Below, piece after piece: positions 1 through 6,576 of a stretch of DNA of 9,096 bases (its first letter is position 1; each line of letters starts with the position of its first letter). The position numbers were made by a program, and so were the translations under genes. The DNA comes from Sphingobium sp. GTDB taxonomy: Bacteria; Pseudomonadota; Alphaproteobacteria; Sphingomonadales; Sphingomonadaceae. The stretch is from the NCBI GenBank assembly GCA_030148625.1, contig JASBTC010000257.1:1-9096 (forward strand). Direction: 5' to 3'. The notes beneath the pieces are model-generated. The model saw only the letters and a program-made list of their open reading frames with translations. It searched no databases and was not told where the DNA came from.

Positions 1-302
1 GCCTCGGTCATGAAGCGATATTTGAAGCGGATCTCGAAATTGGCATAGGGCTTATCGAGGATCAGATAGGTGTTGTACGCGATCGGGGTCTCGGCGCTGC
101 CGGTGATCGCGCCGTCGCGCACCGACCAGAATGTCGGATCGCCGCGCCAGCCCTTCAGCGTCTTGCCGTCGAACAGCGATGTGAAGCCCTTGGGCACCGG
201 CGCCTGCTTGGCGTCCTGGGCATGGAGCGGCGCCAGCGCACCGGCGGCCAGCGCGACGAAAGCCGCCGATTTCAAGATCGTCCTGCGATGCGTAGCGATC
301 AT
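1..302 (-). CDS. Secreted DUF1080 / 3-keto-disaccharide hydrolase-like protein, N-terminal part (runs off left edge)
   Basis: The first 100 codons are visible, reading leftward from an ATG at 300-302 that follows a GGGAGG ribosome site. Residues 1 to about 28 look like a signal peptide: an RRTILK stretch near the N-terminus resembles a twin-arginine motif, then comes an Ala/Leu-rich core and a likely cut after LHA, so export by Tat or Sec is expected. The mature start has the family signature: GFTSLFDGKTLKGWRG, then WSVRDGAITGS and a NTYLIL strand. This is the beginning of the DUF1080 beta-sandwich. Some members of the family hydrolyse 3-keto-disaccharides or 3-keto-glycosides in the periplasm; that role is known for the family, not shown here. 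The gene lies 43 bp after the propeller gene on the same strand and is probably its operon partner. The active-site region is outside the window. Confidence 0.9.
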   Translation of the reverse strand, partial: MIATHRRTILKSAAFVALAAGALAPLHAQDAKQAPVPKGFTSLFDGKTLKGWRGDPTFWSVRDGAITGSAETPIAYNTYLILDKPYANFEIRFKYRFMTE

Positions 303-345
303 TCCATCCTCCCTTGTGATGTGGTTCGCCGTTTCGGCGGTCGGG

Positions 346-2172
346 TCATTTCGATCGCAGGCCGAACGCCTGGATCCGGTCGGTGCCGACCAGTGCGACG
401 CCGTTCGCGATCGTCGGTTCGTTATATTTGCCCGATGTGAAAAGCTCGCCGTCGCCGGTCTTCCACAGCAATTTGAAGGTCAGCGCATCGAAGGCGTAGA
501 GCACCGGCTTGGGCGCGCCTGCGCCGTAGAGATTGGCGGTGCGCGGCGCGTTGTTGTCGAGCACCCAGACGATCGCGTCGCGGCCGCCATTGCTGGTGAC
601 GACCGGGTTTCCGGGATTCTTGAAGGTCTGAGTTTCCTCCATGCCGTCGACGCGCAGGAAAGCCGGCTTGTCCTTTTCGGTGACCAGCTTCACCCGCGCC
701 AGCCCCGGCGGCGCGTCGGTCGTCAGATTTTCGCCGATCTTCTTGCTGCCGCTGACGAAGACATAGCTGGTGCCGCGCGCGTCACGATAATAGGCGGCGG
801 TGCTGCGGCTCTTGGCTTGGTCGAATGCGCCGAGATCGTCGGAAAAGGGCTTGAACAGGTTGATCGGCCCGCGCTTTCCGAATTCGGGCTGCGGCTCGGG
901 CGCGAGCAAGGACGTGTCCTGCGACGGATCGTCGGTGCAGGGCTGCCGCTTGGTCAGGCCGCCGGGCATATGGTCGCGATCGAGCAGATAGATATTGCCC
1001 TGCTTGCCGCCGCCCAGTGACAGCAGATTGGGCGTGCTCGTGCTGCCCTTGGGCAGGTCGAACACGATGACGCCGCTGCTGCCGATATCGATGTCGGTCT
1101 TCGAAGCCTGGCAATAATTATAGGGCGTATAGGTGCCGGCGAGCGTCAGCCCCTTTTGCCGGTCGTCGACGAACTGCATGATCGTCTGGCCCCAGGCATT
1201 GTCGCATTCTGGGCAGACGCCCGAAAGCCCATAGAGCCGCCCGGGAATCAGATTGGCGCCAGTCGAGACATGGATGCGTCCCTGCCGGTCGAGCGCCGGC
1301 CCGCCCGAGGCCCACATGCCGCCCTGTTCCTGCTGGTTGGTCTGGATAGAGGTGAAGGCGGTCGCCACCTTGGCGGCTTTGGTGTCCACCACGACCAGCC
1401 AGCCCACGCCATCGGGGCCGAAGGTGAGATAGAGCCGTTCGCCGTCCTGGCTGAGGTTGAGCCCGCCGCGCTGCGTGTAGCAGGGCGTCCGGCAGACCGC
1501 ACGCTTGCCGTCGGACGAGAAGCTCTTCTTGTCGTCGGTCTCGGCGACCCATTTGGTCGTGCCGTTGCGGTTCAGCCCCGGCTGGTTCATCGTCGCGGCG
1601 TCGAAATCGATCGGCCAGCCCGCCATCTCCTCGCCGCTGCGGATATCGAGCGCATGGACCTGCCATTTCGGATCGCTGCAGCTGGTCACGTAGAGCCGGT
1701 TGGTCTTTGGATCGATCACCGGCGTGCTGAGATTGCCGAGCGTGCCCTTGCCGCACGGCGTTTCGGTCAGCCGCTTGCGCCACAGGATCGTGCCGGGTGC
1801 CACGCCGTTCGCGGCCGCGGTGCTGATCGCATAGGCATAGCCGGTGGTGGTGACCGCATAGGTGACCGCGAAGGTCTTGCCGGCATGGTCTCCGCCGGTC
1901 ATCCTGACCGCGCTCATATAAAGCGGCGCTGCGAACAGCCGCGGCGGCGTGCCGTTGAAACTATCGAGCTGCGGCGACGACCAGAGCGGGCCGAACTTCG
2001 CGCTGGCGACCGATCTGGGCGTCAGGCGCCGCTCGTTCGCATTCCAGCCGCTGCGCTGCGGATCATTGTGATTGGTGAGCTTGTCGAGCGGCGATGATTT
2101 GGTGACCTGGGCCGATCCGGCCGTCGAAACAGCCGACAGGACGACACATAACAGCGCTGTCTTAAGCTTCAT
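346..2172 (-). CDS. Secreted PQQ-like beta-propeller protein
   Basis: A 608-residue protein starting at ATG 2170-2172, preceded by a GGGAGAG ribosome site. Residues 1-21 form a Sec signal peptide (Lys-start, hydrophobic core, cut near GSA|Q). The mature N-terminus has the DPQRSGWN / LTPRSV pattern often seen at the start of PQQ-like propellers. Repeated blade strands follow (TPVIDPKTNRLYVTS, VHALDIRSGEE, LYAFDALTFKLLWK). I see no CXXCH haem site and no clear quinoprotein dehydrogenase catalytic motif, so an enzymatic role is not established; it could be a binding or scaffold protein or an unusual quinoprotein. The mature part has eight cysteines, including a CRTPC and a CPEC pair, which fits a disulfide-bonded periplasmic protein. 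It is the first gene of a likely two-gene operon with the DUF1080 gene and has its own sigma-54 promoter at 2233-2248. Family-level call is firm, function is open. Confidence 0.85.
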   Translation of the reverse strand: MKLKTALLCVVLSAVSTAGSAQVTKSSPLDKLTNHNDPQRSGWNANERRLTPRSVASAKFGPLWSSPQLDSFNGTPPRLFAAPLYMSAVRMTGGDHAGKTFAVTYAVTTTGYAYAISTAAANGVAPGTILWRKRLTETPCGKGTLGNLSTPVIDPKTNRLYVTSCSDPKWQVHALDIRSGEEMAGWPIDFDAATMNQPGLNRNGTTKWVAETDDKKSFSSDGKRAVCRTPCYTQRGGLNLSQDGERLYLTFGPDGVGWLVVVDTKAAKVATAFTSIQTNQQEQGGMWASGGPALDRQGRIHVSTGANLIPGRLYGLSGVCPECDNAWGQTIMQFVDDRQKGLTLAGTYTPYNYCQASKTDIDIGSSGVIVFDLPKGSTSTPNLLSLGGGKQGNIYLLDRDHMPGGLTKRQPCTDDPSQDTSLLAPEPQPEFGKRGPINLFKPFSDDLGAFDQAKSRSTAAYYRDARGTSYVFVSGSKKIGENLTTDAPPGLARVKLVTEKDKPAFLRVDGMEETQTFKNPGNPVVTSNGGRDAIVWVLDNNAPRTANLYGAGAPKPVLYAFDALTFKLLWKTGDGELFTSGKYNEPTIANGVALVGTDRIQAFGLRSK

Positions 2173-2232
2173 CCGATACTCTCCCTAACGGCACCGATCG
2201 TTACCCGTCTGCGCGGGTTCGGATCATCATGA

Positions 2233-2248
2233 TGCATGGACTATGCCA
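2233..2248 (-). promoter_or_regulatory. Sigma-54 (-24/-12) promoter of the propeller/DUF1080 operon
   Basis: Read on the minus strand the site is TGGCATAGTCCATGCA. It matches the RpoN consensus TGGCACG-N4-TTGCA at 9 of the 12 defined positions, and the essential GG and GC pairs are spaced correctly. The expected transcript start is near 2222, giving a leader of about 50 nt before the ATG at 2172. The same element with the same four-base spacer (GTCC) and nearly the same distance to the start codon (76 against 78 bp) precedes the Tm-1-like gene. That makes chance unlikely. A sigma-54 activator is encoded next door. Confidence 0.75.
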
Positions 2249-2311
2249 AATCCCGGCATGGCAGCGACAGGCTGCTATCGTGGACTTTGCGGTGGAACAT
2301 TGGCGTTACCC

Positions 2312-2350
2312 GTGTCACCTTGTGGACAAGGGAACACAACAGGTGACAAT
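2312..2350 (-). promoter_or_regulatory. Upstream activator-binding region for the propeller operon
   Basis: On the minus strand this stretch has ATTGTCACCT (2350-2341), then TTGTCCAC (2329-2322), then GTGACAC (2318-2312). The outer TGTCACC and GGTGACA blocks (2313-2319 and 2342-2348) form a perfect 7-bp inverted repeat. A further palindrome CCTTGT-GG-ACAAGG sits between them. The repeats start 64 to 101 bp upstream of the -24 element, a normal position for an enhancer bound by a sigma-54 activator. The arrangement lines up with the region at 4307-4354. The binding protein is inferred to be the product of 2532-4283. Confidence 0.6.
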
Positions 2351-2385
2351 CGAATGGATGGGGGCGCTTCCCTTTCCTGAACTTA

Positions 2386-2496
2386 TCATTCCCGCGAAAG
2401 CGGGAGACGTAGTTGACCGCAGGTCAATCCAGCTATTCCGTGAAGCATCCGGAAAAAGAAGAAGAAGAAGCTGGATCCCCGCTTTCGCGGGGATGA
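2386..2496. repeat. REP-like inverted pair of palindromes (BIME/MITE-like extragenic element)
   Basis: Two GAAA-loop hairpins face each other. The right arm, 2469-2496, has the core ATCCCCGC-TTTC-GCGGGGAT. The left arm is its reverse complement, split as 2386-2405 plus 2427-2434; with the 21-bp interruption removed, 26 of 28 bases match. The interruption (2406-2426) overlaps a 15-bp dyad TTGACC-GCA-GGTCAA at 2413-2427. Between the arms lies a purine tract with a GAA run (about 2452-2470). Palindromes of this CCCCGC-GAAA-GCGGGG type occur widely between proteobacterial genes as REP-like repeats; copy number in this genome cannot be seen here. Translating it forward gives the familiar spurious SWIPAFAGMT peptide. 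Confidence 0.75.
2452..2494 (-). terminator. Likely intrinsic terminator of the sigma-54 activator gene
   Basis: About 40 bp after the TAG stop of the activator (2532-2534), the minus-strand transcript would form an 8-bp perfect stem ATCCCCGC / GCGGGGAT closed by a GAAA loop (2494-2475). After five bases comes a run rich in U (repeated TTC, then TTTTT) to about 2452. The stem is part of the REP-like pair, so the repeat appears to double as a terminator that separates the activator transcript from the propeller operon downstream. The U tract is broken by C residues, so efficiency is uncertain. Confidence 0.55.
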
Positions 2497-2531
2497 CACT
2501 GTGAGGACACCCAAGCGGGACTTATCAACCC

Positions 2532-4283
2532 CTACCGCCCCGCATCCAGCTTCGCGTACAATGTCTTGCGGCTGATCTTGAGCGATGCGGCGGCGACGCT
2601 CTTATTGCCCCCGGCCCGTTCGATGGCGCGATGGATGTCCTCGATCGTCACGCGCCGCGACAGGGCGTTGCCCGTCACGAACGAACGGCGCCCGCCATCG
2701 GGCTGGAAATGGGTGCCGCGCAGCACGGGACCGTCCTCGAGGATCGCCGCGCGCGAGATCACCTGGCGCAGCTCGCGGATGTTGCCGGGCCAGCTATGGT
2801 GTGCCATCTCCTCCTCGAACCGCTCATCGATCGCCAAGGCGGGCATCCCGAGCTCGGCCGCGGTCTTTTGCAGGAAATCGCTGGCCAGCACCGACAGGTC
2901 GTCCAGCCGTTCGCGCAGCGGGGGGATGCTCAGCGTTACCGTGCTCAGCCGGTAATAAAGGTCCGATCGGAATTTCCCCTCCTGGACCAGTTCGGCGAGC
3001 GAACGGTTGGTCGCGGCGATCACGCGGACGTTGAGCGGGATCGGATTGTCGGCGCCGACACGCACCACCTCGCGCTGCTGAAGGACGCGCAGCAAGGCCA
3101 CCTGCGCGGCCGGGCTGAGGTCGGCGATCTCGTCGAGCAGCAAGGTACCGCGATTGGCCAGTTCGAACTTGCCGATCCGGCGGCGGTCGGCGCCGGTAAA
3201 GGCGCCGCGCTCATGGCCGAACAATTCGCTTTCGAGCAGGCCCGAGGGAATGGCGCCGCAATTCAGCGTGATGAAGGGCTGTTTCGATCGCGGGCTGAGT
3301 TCGTGGATCAGGCTGGCCGCCAATTCCTTGCCGACGCCCGTCTCGCCTTCGATCACAACATTGGCGTCGAAGCGCGCCACGCGCTCGATCATCCTGACCA
3401 GATCGTGATAGGCGGCCGACCGCCCCAGCATCTCGCGCCGGCCCGGCTCCTCGGCATCGGGATCGACCAGCCTCAGCGTCTTGCAGCGCCGGACGAAATT
3501 GGACGTGATCGCCTGAACCGGCAGCCGTTCGAACACCGATCCGCCGGCAATGCCGTCGGCCTTCACCTGCCGGAACAATGTCGCGAAATCCTCGACGTCG
3601 GTGAACGGGCCGCCATAGATAAGGCACAGGGGGCGCGACGACGCCCCTTCGAGCGCTGCCAGCATGCGGTTGATATGGATCAGCGAATCCTGGAGCCGGT
3701 CGCGGCGATCGCCGATCGCGAACTGCAGCGGGGTCAGCCCCGCATTGATAATATAGGCGTCGACGCCGACCGCGGCGAAGCGGCGGATATCCTCGACATT
3801 GAGCACAAAGGCAAAGGTCGCCATGCCCTGCTTGCGCGCCGCGCCGAGCAATTCCACCTCATTCGACAGGCCATAGCCTTCCTCTTCGAACGCTTCGCGG
3901 ATCTTGCCGTCGATAAAGCCGACCGTCGGCCAGTTGGTCACACCCTGCACGCCCATGCGCCGCAAATGGGCAAGGCGCGCATCGACATCGATCGTCGGAT
4001 CGCTCGCCATCACCCCCGCGACCACCGGCAGGCCGCCGGCATTGGGCAGGATATGACGCCGCAGCAATTCCTCGGTCTGCTCATTGGCATTGCCATAGGC
4101 GAGCAGCGACGCGAGCGAGCCATGACCCAGGCTGCGATAGAGCCCGGCATTGAGCGCGAGCAGCAGGTCGGCGCCGGCCTCGACGACATATTCGGCGATC
4201 TGCCCCGACCCCGCCGACACGGCGAGCACCGGCGACCCGCTATGCTTTGCACCCTTTGCGAGATCCCGGACAAGACTGTGCAT
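2532..4283 (-). CDS. Sigma-54-dependent activator with N-terminal PEP-hydrolase-like TIM-barrel sensor domain
   Basis: This 583-residue protein has three parts. Residues 1 to about 270 are a TIM-barrel domain of the PEP-hydrolase/TIM-br_sig_trns family, clearly related to the enzyme encoded at 5737-6576: both share [25 protein letters not shown] and ERLP blocks, and about half the positions match over residues 17-67. Residues 285 to about 510 are the AAA+ domain: Walker A GETGVGKE (313-320), the sigma-54-contacting GAFTGA loop (360-365), Walker B ending LLLDEI (381-386), arginines in FRSDLYYRL (438-446), and WPGNIREL (498-505). From about 547 a Fis-type helix-turn-helix ends the protein. No receiver, PAS or GAF domain is present, so it probably senses a small ligand directly. 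The ATG at 4281-4283 is the only good start; GGGGAGG lies about 12 nt upstream, rather far, and an in-frame TAA closes off anything longer. It likely controls both sigma-54 promoters here. Confidence 0.95.
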   Translation of the reverse strand: MHSLVRDLAKGAKHSGSPVLAVSAGSGQIAEYVVEAGADLLLALNAGLYRSLGHGSLASLLAYGNANEQTEELLRRHILPNAGGLPVVAGVMASDPTIDVDARLAHLRRMGVQGVTNWPTVGFIDGKIREAFEEEGYGLSNEVELLGAARKQGMATFAFVLNVEDIRRFAAVGVDAYIINAGLTPLQFAIGDRRDRLQDSLIHINRMLAALEGASSRPLCLIYGGPFTDVEDFATLFRQVKADGIAGGSVFERLPVQAITSNFVRRCKTLRLVDPDAEEPGRREMLGRSAAYHDLVRMIERVARFDANVVIEGETGVGKELAASLIHELSPRSKQPFITLNCGAIPSGLLESELFGHERGAFTGADRRRIGKFELANRGTLLLDEIADLSPAAQVALLRVLQQREVVRVGADNPIPLNVRVIAATNRSLAELVQEGKFRSDLYYRLSTVTLSIPPLRERLDDLSVLASDFLQKTAAELGMPALAIDERFEEEMAHHSWPGNIRELRQVISRAAILEDGPVLRGTHFQPDGGRRSFVTGNALSRRVTIEDIHRAIERAGGNKSVAAASLKISRKTLYAKLDAGR

Positions 4284-4306
4284 CGCCTGGCGCTTCCTCC
4301 CCGTTT

Positions 4307-4354
4307 ATTGTCACCTATGGCAACCATGTTGTCACAGGGTTACAAAAGTGACAA
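4307..4354 (+). promoter_or_regulatory. Upstream activator-binding region between the activator and the Tm-1-like operon
   Basis: Two direct copies of TTGTCAC begin at 4308 and 4329, 21 bp or about two helical turns apart. Inverted copies follow as GTTACAA (4339-4345) and GTGACAA (4348-4354). TTGTCAC-AGG-GTTACAA (4329-4345) is a near-perfect 17-bp palindrome. The block lies 55 to 101 bp upstream of the -24 element at 4409, the usual place for a sigma-54 enhancer. It also lies only 24 bp before the activator's own start codon, next to its ribosome site, so occupancy could repress the activator gene. Binding by the adjacent activator is inferred. Confidence 0.7.
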
Positions 4355-4408
4355 CCGGATCGTACGAAAAAATGGGCCGGCGCGGCTATATGCTTTCGTC
4401 ACGGCATT

Positions 4409-4424
4409 TGGCACGGTCCATGCA
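4409..4424 (+). promoter_or_regulatory. Sigma-54 (-24/-12) promoter of the Tm-1-like operon
   Basis: TGGCACG-GTCC-ATGCA differs from the RpoN consensus TGGCACG-N4-TTGCA at a single position, with correct GG/GC spacing. The predicted transcript start is near 4435, leaving a leader of about 50 nt to the ATG at 4487. Repeated activator half-sites lie upstream and a sigma-54 activator is encoded divergently, all consistent with a genuine promoter. Confidence 0.88.
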
Positions 4425-4486
4425 TTGTTTCGATCGAGCCACAAATTGGCGATCGAACCCGCAAAGATGGGTGAGGGAGGAACGCG

Positions 4487-5707
4487 ATGAGCAATTTGGC
4501 ACCAGTCTATGTATTCGCCACGCTCGATACGAAGCTCGACGAAGCGAGCTTCCTCGCAGACGCCCTCCGTGCGGAGGGGGTTCAGGCCGTCCTGATCGAC
4601 GTCGGCACCCTCAACCCGCCAATGGCGCAGCCCGGCATCGATCGCGCCACCGTCGCATCCTTCCATCCCGATGGCCCCCAGGCCGTGCTCGGCCACACCG
4701 ATCGCGGCACCGCGGTCACCGCGATGAGCCGGGCGCTGCGCAGCTTCATGATCGACGCCTATCGCGCCGGCCGCTGTTCCGGCGCGATCGGCCTGGGCGG
4801 CACCGGCGGGACCGCGATGATCGCGACGGCGATGCGCGGATTGCCGATCGGATTTCCCAAGTTGATGGTCTCGACCGTCGCGAGCGGCGACACCAGCAGC
4901 TATATCGGCACCAGCGACATCACCATGATGTTCTCGGTCGTCGACGTCGCCGGCCTCAACCGGGTCTCGCGCCAGATCTATCGCAACGCGGCCGCGGCGA
5001 TCGCCGGCATGGCCCGCCTCGCCCCCGCTTCGGACGAAGGCCAGCGCGCCGTGGGCATGACCATGTTCGGCGTCACCACGCCGTGCGTCACCAGCGTCCG
5101 CGAGATCCTCGAGCCGATGGGCTACGACACATTGGTCTTCCACGCGACCGGCGTCGGCGGACGGGCGATGGAGGAACTGGCGGGCAGCGACATGCTCGAC
5201 GGCGTGCTCGACATCACCACGACCGAGGTCGCCGACGAAGTGGTCGGCGGCGTCTTCGCCTGCGGCCCCGCGCGGTTCGACGTCATGCTCGAACGGCGCA
5301 TGCCCTATGTCCTGTCGGTCGGCGCGCTCGACATGGTCAATTTCGGACCGATCGACAGCGTCCCCGAACGGTTTCGCGGCCGCAATCTCTACGTCCACAA
5401 TAGCAGCGTCACCTTGATGCGGACGACGGTGGAAGAGAATATCGCCTGCGCCCGCTGGATCGCGCGCAAGCTGAACGCGCATCCCGATGCCGGCTTCACC
5501 CTGTTGATTCCGGAGGGCGGTGTGTCGGGCATCGACAAGCCCGGCGCCCCCTTCCACGATCCCGAGGCCGACGCGGCGCTGTTCGCGGAACTCGAAACCG
5601 CCGTGGTCCAGGGACCGACGCGCCGCATCGTCCGCTACCCCCATCACATCAACGATCCGGCGTTCGCGCAGGCCATCGTCGATGAATACCGCAAGGTTAT
5701 GCACTGA
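4487..5707 (+). CDS. Tm-1-like ATP-binding domain protein (UPF0261 family)
   Basis: A 406-residue cytoplasmic protein, full length for the UPF0261 / Tm-1-like family, starting at ATG 4487 after GAGGGAGG. Recognisable family blocks are the N-terminal [10 protein letters not shown] strand, the glycine-rich GLGGTGGTA loop (102-110), the [18 protein letters not shown] segment, the MFGVTTPC and FHATGVGG motifs in the second lobe, and [10 protein letters not shown] with [11 protein letters not shown] near 341-361. No signal peptide is seen. In tomato, Tm-1 joins this domain to a C-terminal TIM-barrel and inhibits tobamovirus replication; the bacterial biochemical role is unknown to me. Here the TIM-barrel half is the very next gene, 29 bp downstream, so the two products probably act together. 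It is the first gene behind the sigma-54 promoter at 4409. The family call is confident; no reaction should be assumed. Confidence 0.92.
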   Translation: MSNLAPVYVFATLDTKLDEASFLADALRAEGVQAVLIDVGTLNPPMAQPGIDRATVASFHPDGPQAVLGHTDRGTAVTAMSRALRSFMIDAYRAGRCSGAIGLGGTGGTAMIATAMRGLPIGFPKLMVSTVASGDTSSYIGTSDITMMFSVVDVAGLNRVSRQIYRNAAAAIAGMARLAPASDEGQRAVGMTMFGVTTPCVTSVREILEPMGYDTLVFHATGVGGRAMEELAGSDMLDGVLDITTTEVADEVVGGVFACGPARFDVMLERRMPYVLSVGALDMVNFGPIDSVPERFRGRNLYVHNSSVTLMRTTVEENIACARWIARKLNAHPDAGFTLLIPEGGVSGIDKPGAPFHDPEADAALFAELETAVVQGPTRRIVRYPHHINDPAFAQAIVDEYRKVMH

Positions 5708-5736
5708 AATCGCCTGTTCCATTATTCGGAGGCTCT

Positions 5737-6576
5737 ATGCGTTGGAAACGTCAGGAAATTCTAAGTCGGTTTCGCCAGAAGATCGCGGCAGGCATGCCGA
5801 TCGTGGGCAGCGGAGCGGGCACTGGCATTTCCGCGAAATGCGCAGAACAGGGCGGCGCCGACCTGTTGATCATCTATAATTCGGGGCGATTCCGCATGGC
5901 CGGCCGCGGCTCGCTGAGCGGCCTGCTCGCTTATGGCAATGCCAACGACATCGTTCTCGACATGGGCAAGGAAATCCTGTCGATCGTCGAGAACACGCCC
6001 GTCTTGGCCGGCGTCAATGGCACCGATCCCTTTCTGCTGACCGACCGCTTCCTGCGCGAGATCACCGAAATGGGTTTTGCCGGGGTTCAGAATTTCCCGA
6101 CCGTCGGCCTGATCGACGGATCGTTCCGGCTCAGCCTGGAAGAAACGGGCATGAGCTACAGCAAGGAGATCGACCTGATCGCCGCGGCCAATGCCGCCGA
6201 CCTGCTGACCACGCCCTATGTGTTCGACACCGAACAGGCGAAACAGATGACGCGCGCCGGCGCCGACATCATCGTCGCGCATATGGGGCTCACCACCGGC
6301 GGCCAGATCGGCGCCAAGACCTCGATGAGCCTCGACAAGGCGGCGGAACTGGTCAACCAGATCATCGACGCGGCGCGCAGCGAGCGCTCCGACGTCATCG
6401 TGCTCTGCCATGGCGGGCCGATCTCCTCGCCCGACGACGTCTCGATCGTCCTCGAGAAATGCCCCGATGTCGACGGTTTCTATGGCGCGACGTCGATGGA
6501 ACGCCTGCCCGCCGAGATCGCGATCACCGAGCAGGTCCGCAAATTCGCCAGCCTGCCGTTGAGGCGGAAATCATGA
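5737..6576 (+). CDS. PEP-hydrolase-like TIM-barrel protein (C-terminal half of Tm-1-type proteins)
   Basis: A 279-residue protein starting at ATG 5737 after a TCGGAGG ribosome site, full length for the family. Family landmarks are [18 protein letters not shown] (26-43), [14 protein letters not shown] (47-60), YGNAN (66-70), [25 protein letters not shown] and SMERLP. Databases name this family phosphoenolpyruvate hydrolase or TIM-barrel signal transduction protein; the enzymatic name is weakly founded and I would not take PEP as the substrate. The same fold forms the sensor domain of the activator at 2532-4283, but the YNSGRFRM segment is kept here and changed there. It follows the Tm-1-like gene by 29 bp and its TGA overlaps the next ATG (ATGA), so it is the middle gene of a tight operon. 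Confidence 0.92.
   Translation: MRWKRQEILSRFRQKIAAGMPIVGSGAGTGISAKCAEQGGADLLIIYNSGRFRMAGRGSLSGLLAYGNANDIVLDMGKEILSIVENTPVLAGVNGTDPFLLTDRFLREITEMGFAGVQNFPTVGLIDGSFRLSLEETGMSYSKEIDLIAAANAADLLTTPYVFDTEQAKQMTRAGADIIVAHMGLTTGGQIGAKTSMSLDKAAELVNQIIDAARSERSDVIVLCHGGPISSPDDVSIVLEKCPDVDGFYGATSMERLPAEIAITEQVRKFASLPLRRKS

Noticed and set aside
327..339. A CGCCG-TTT-CGGCG hairpin between the propeller and DUF1080 genes
   Set aside because: The stem is only 5 bp with no T run, in a 43-bp gap between genes that look co-transcribed; too weak to call a terminator or processing site.
2229..2504. A 91-codon plus-strand open frame ending in a SWIPAFAGMT peptide
   Set aside because: Its start overlaps the sigma-54 promoter on the other strand and its end is a translated REP-like palindrome, a well-known source of false proteins; no good ribosome site is seen.
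2631..4490. A long 619-codon plus-strand open frame opposite the activator gene
   Set aside because: It is antisense to a protein with intact AAA+ and TIM-barrel motifs. Long antisense frames are expected in GC-rich coding DNA, and the translation has no recognisable domain.
4340..5722. A 460-codon minus-strand open frame opposite the Tm-1-like gene
   Set aside because: Its translation is rich in Arg, Asp, His and Gly, shows no domain, and mirrors a well-conserved gene on the plus strand.
6459..6572. A longer N-terminus for the ThuA-cupin protein from an ATG at 6459
   Set aside because: It would lie wholly inside the preceding gene and bury the signal peptide 38 residues in; the ATGA overlap at 6573 with a GAGGCGG site is the better start.
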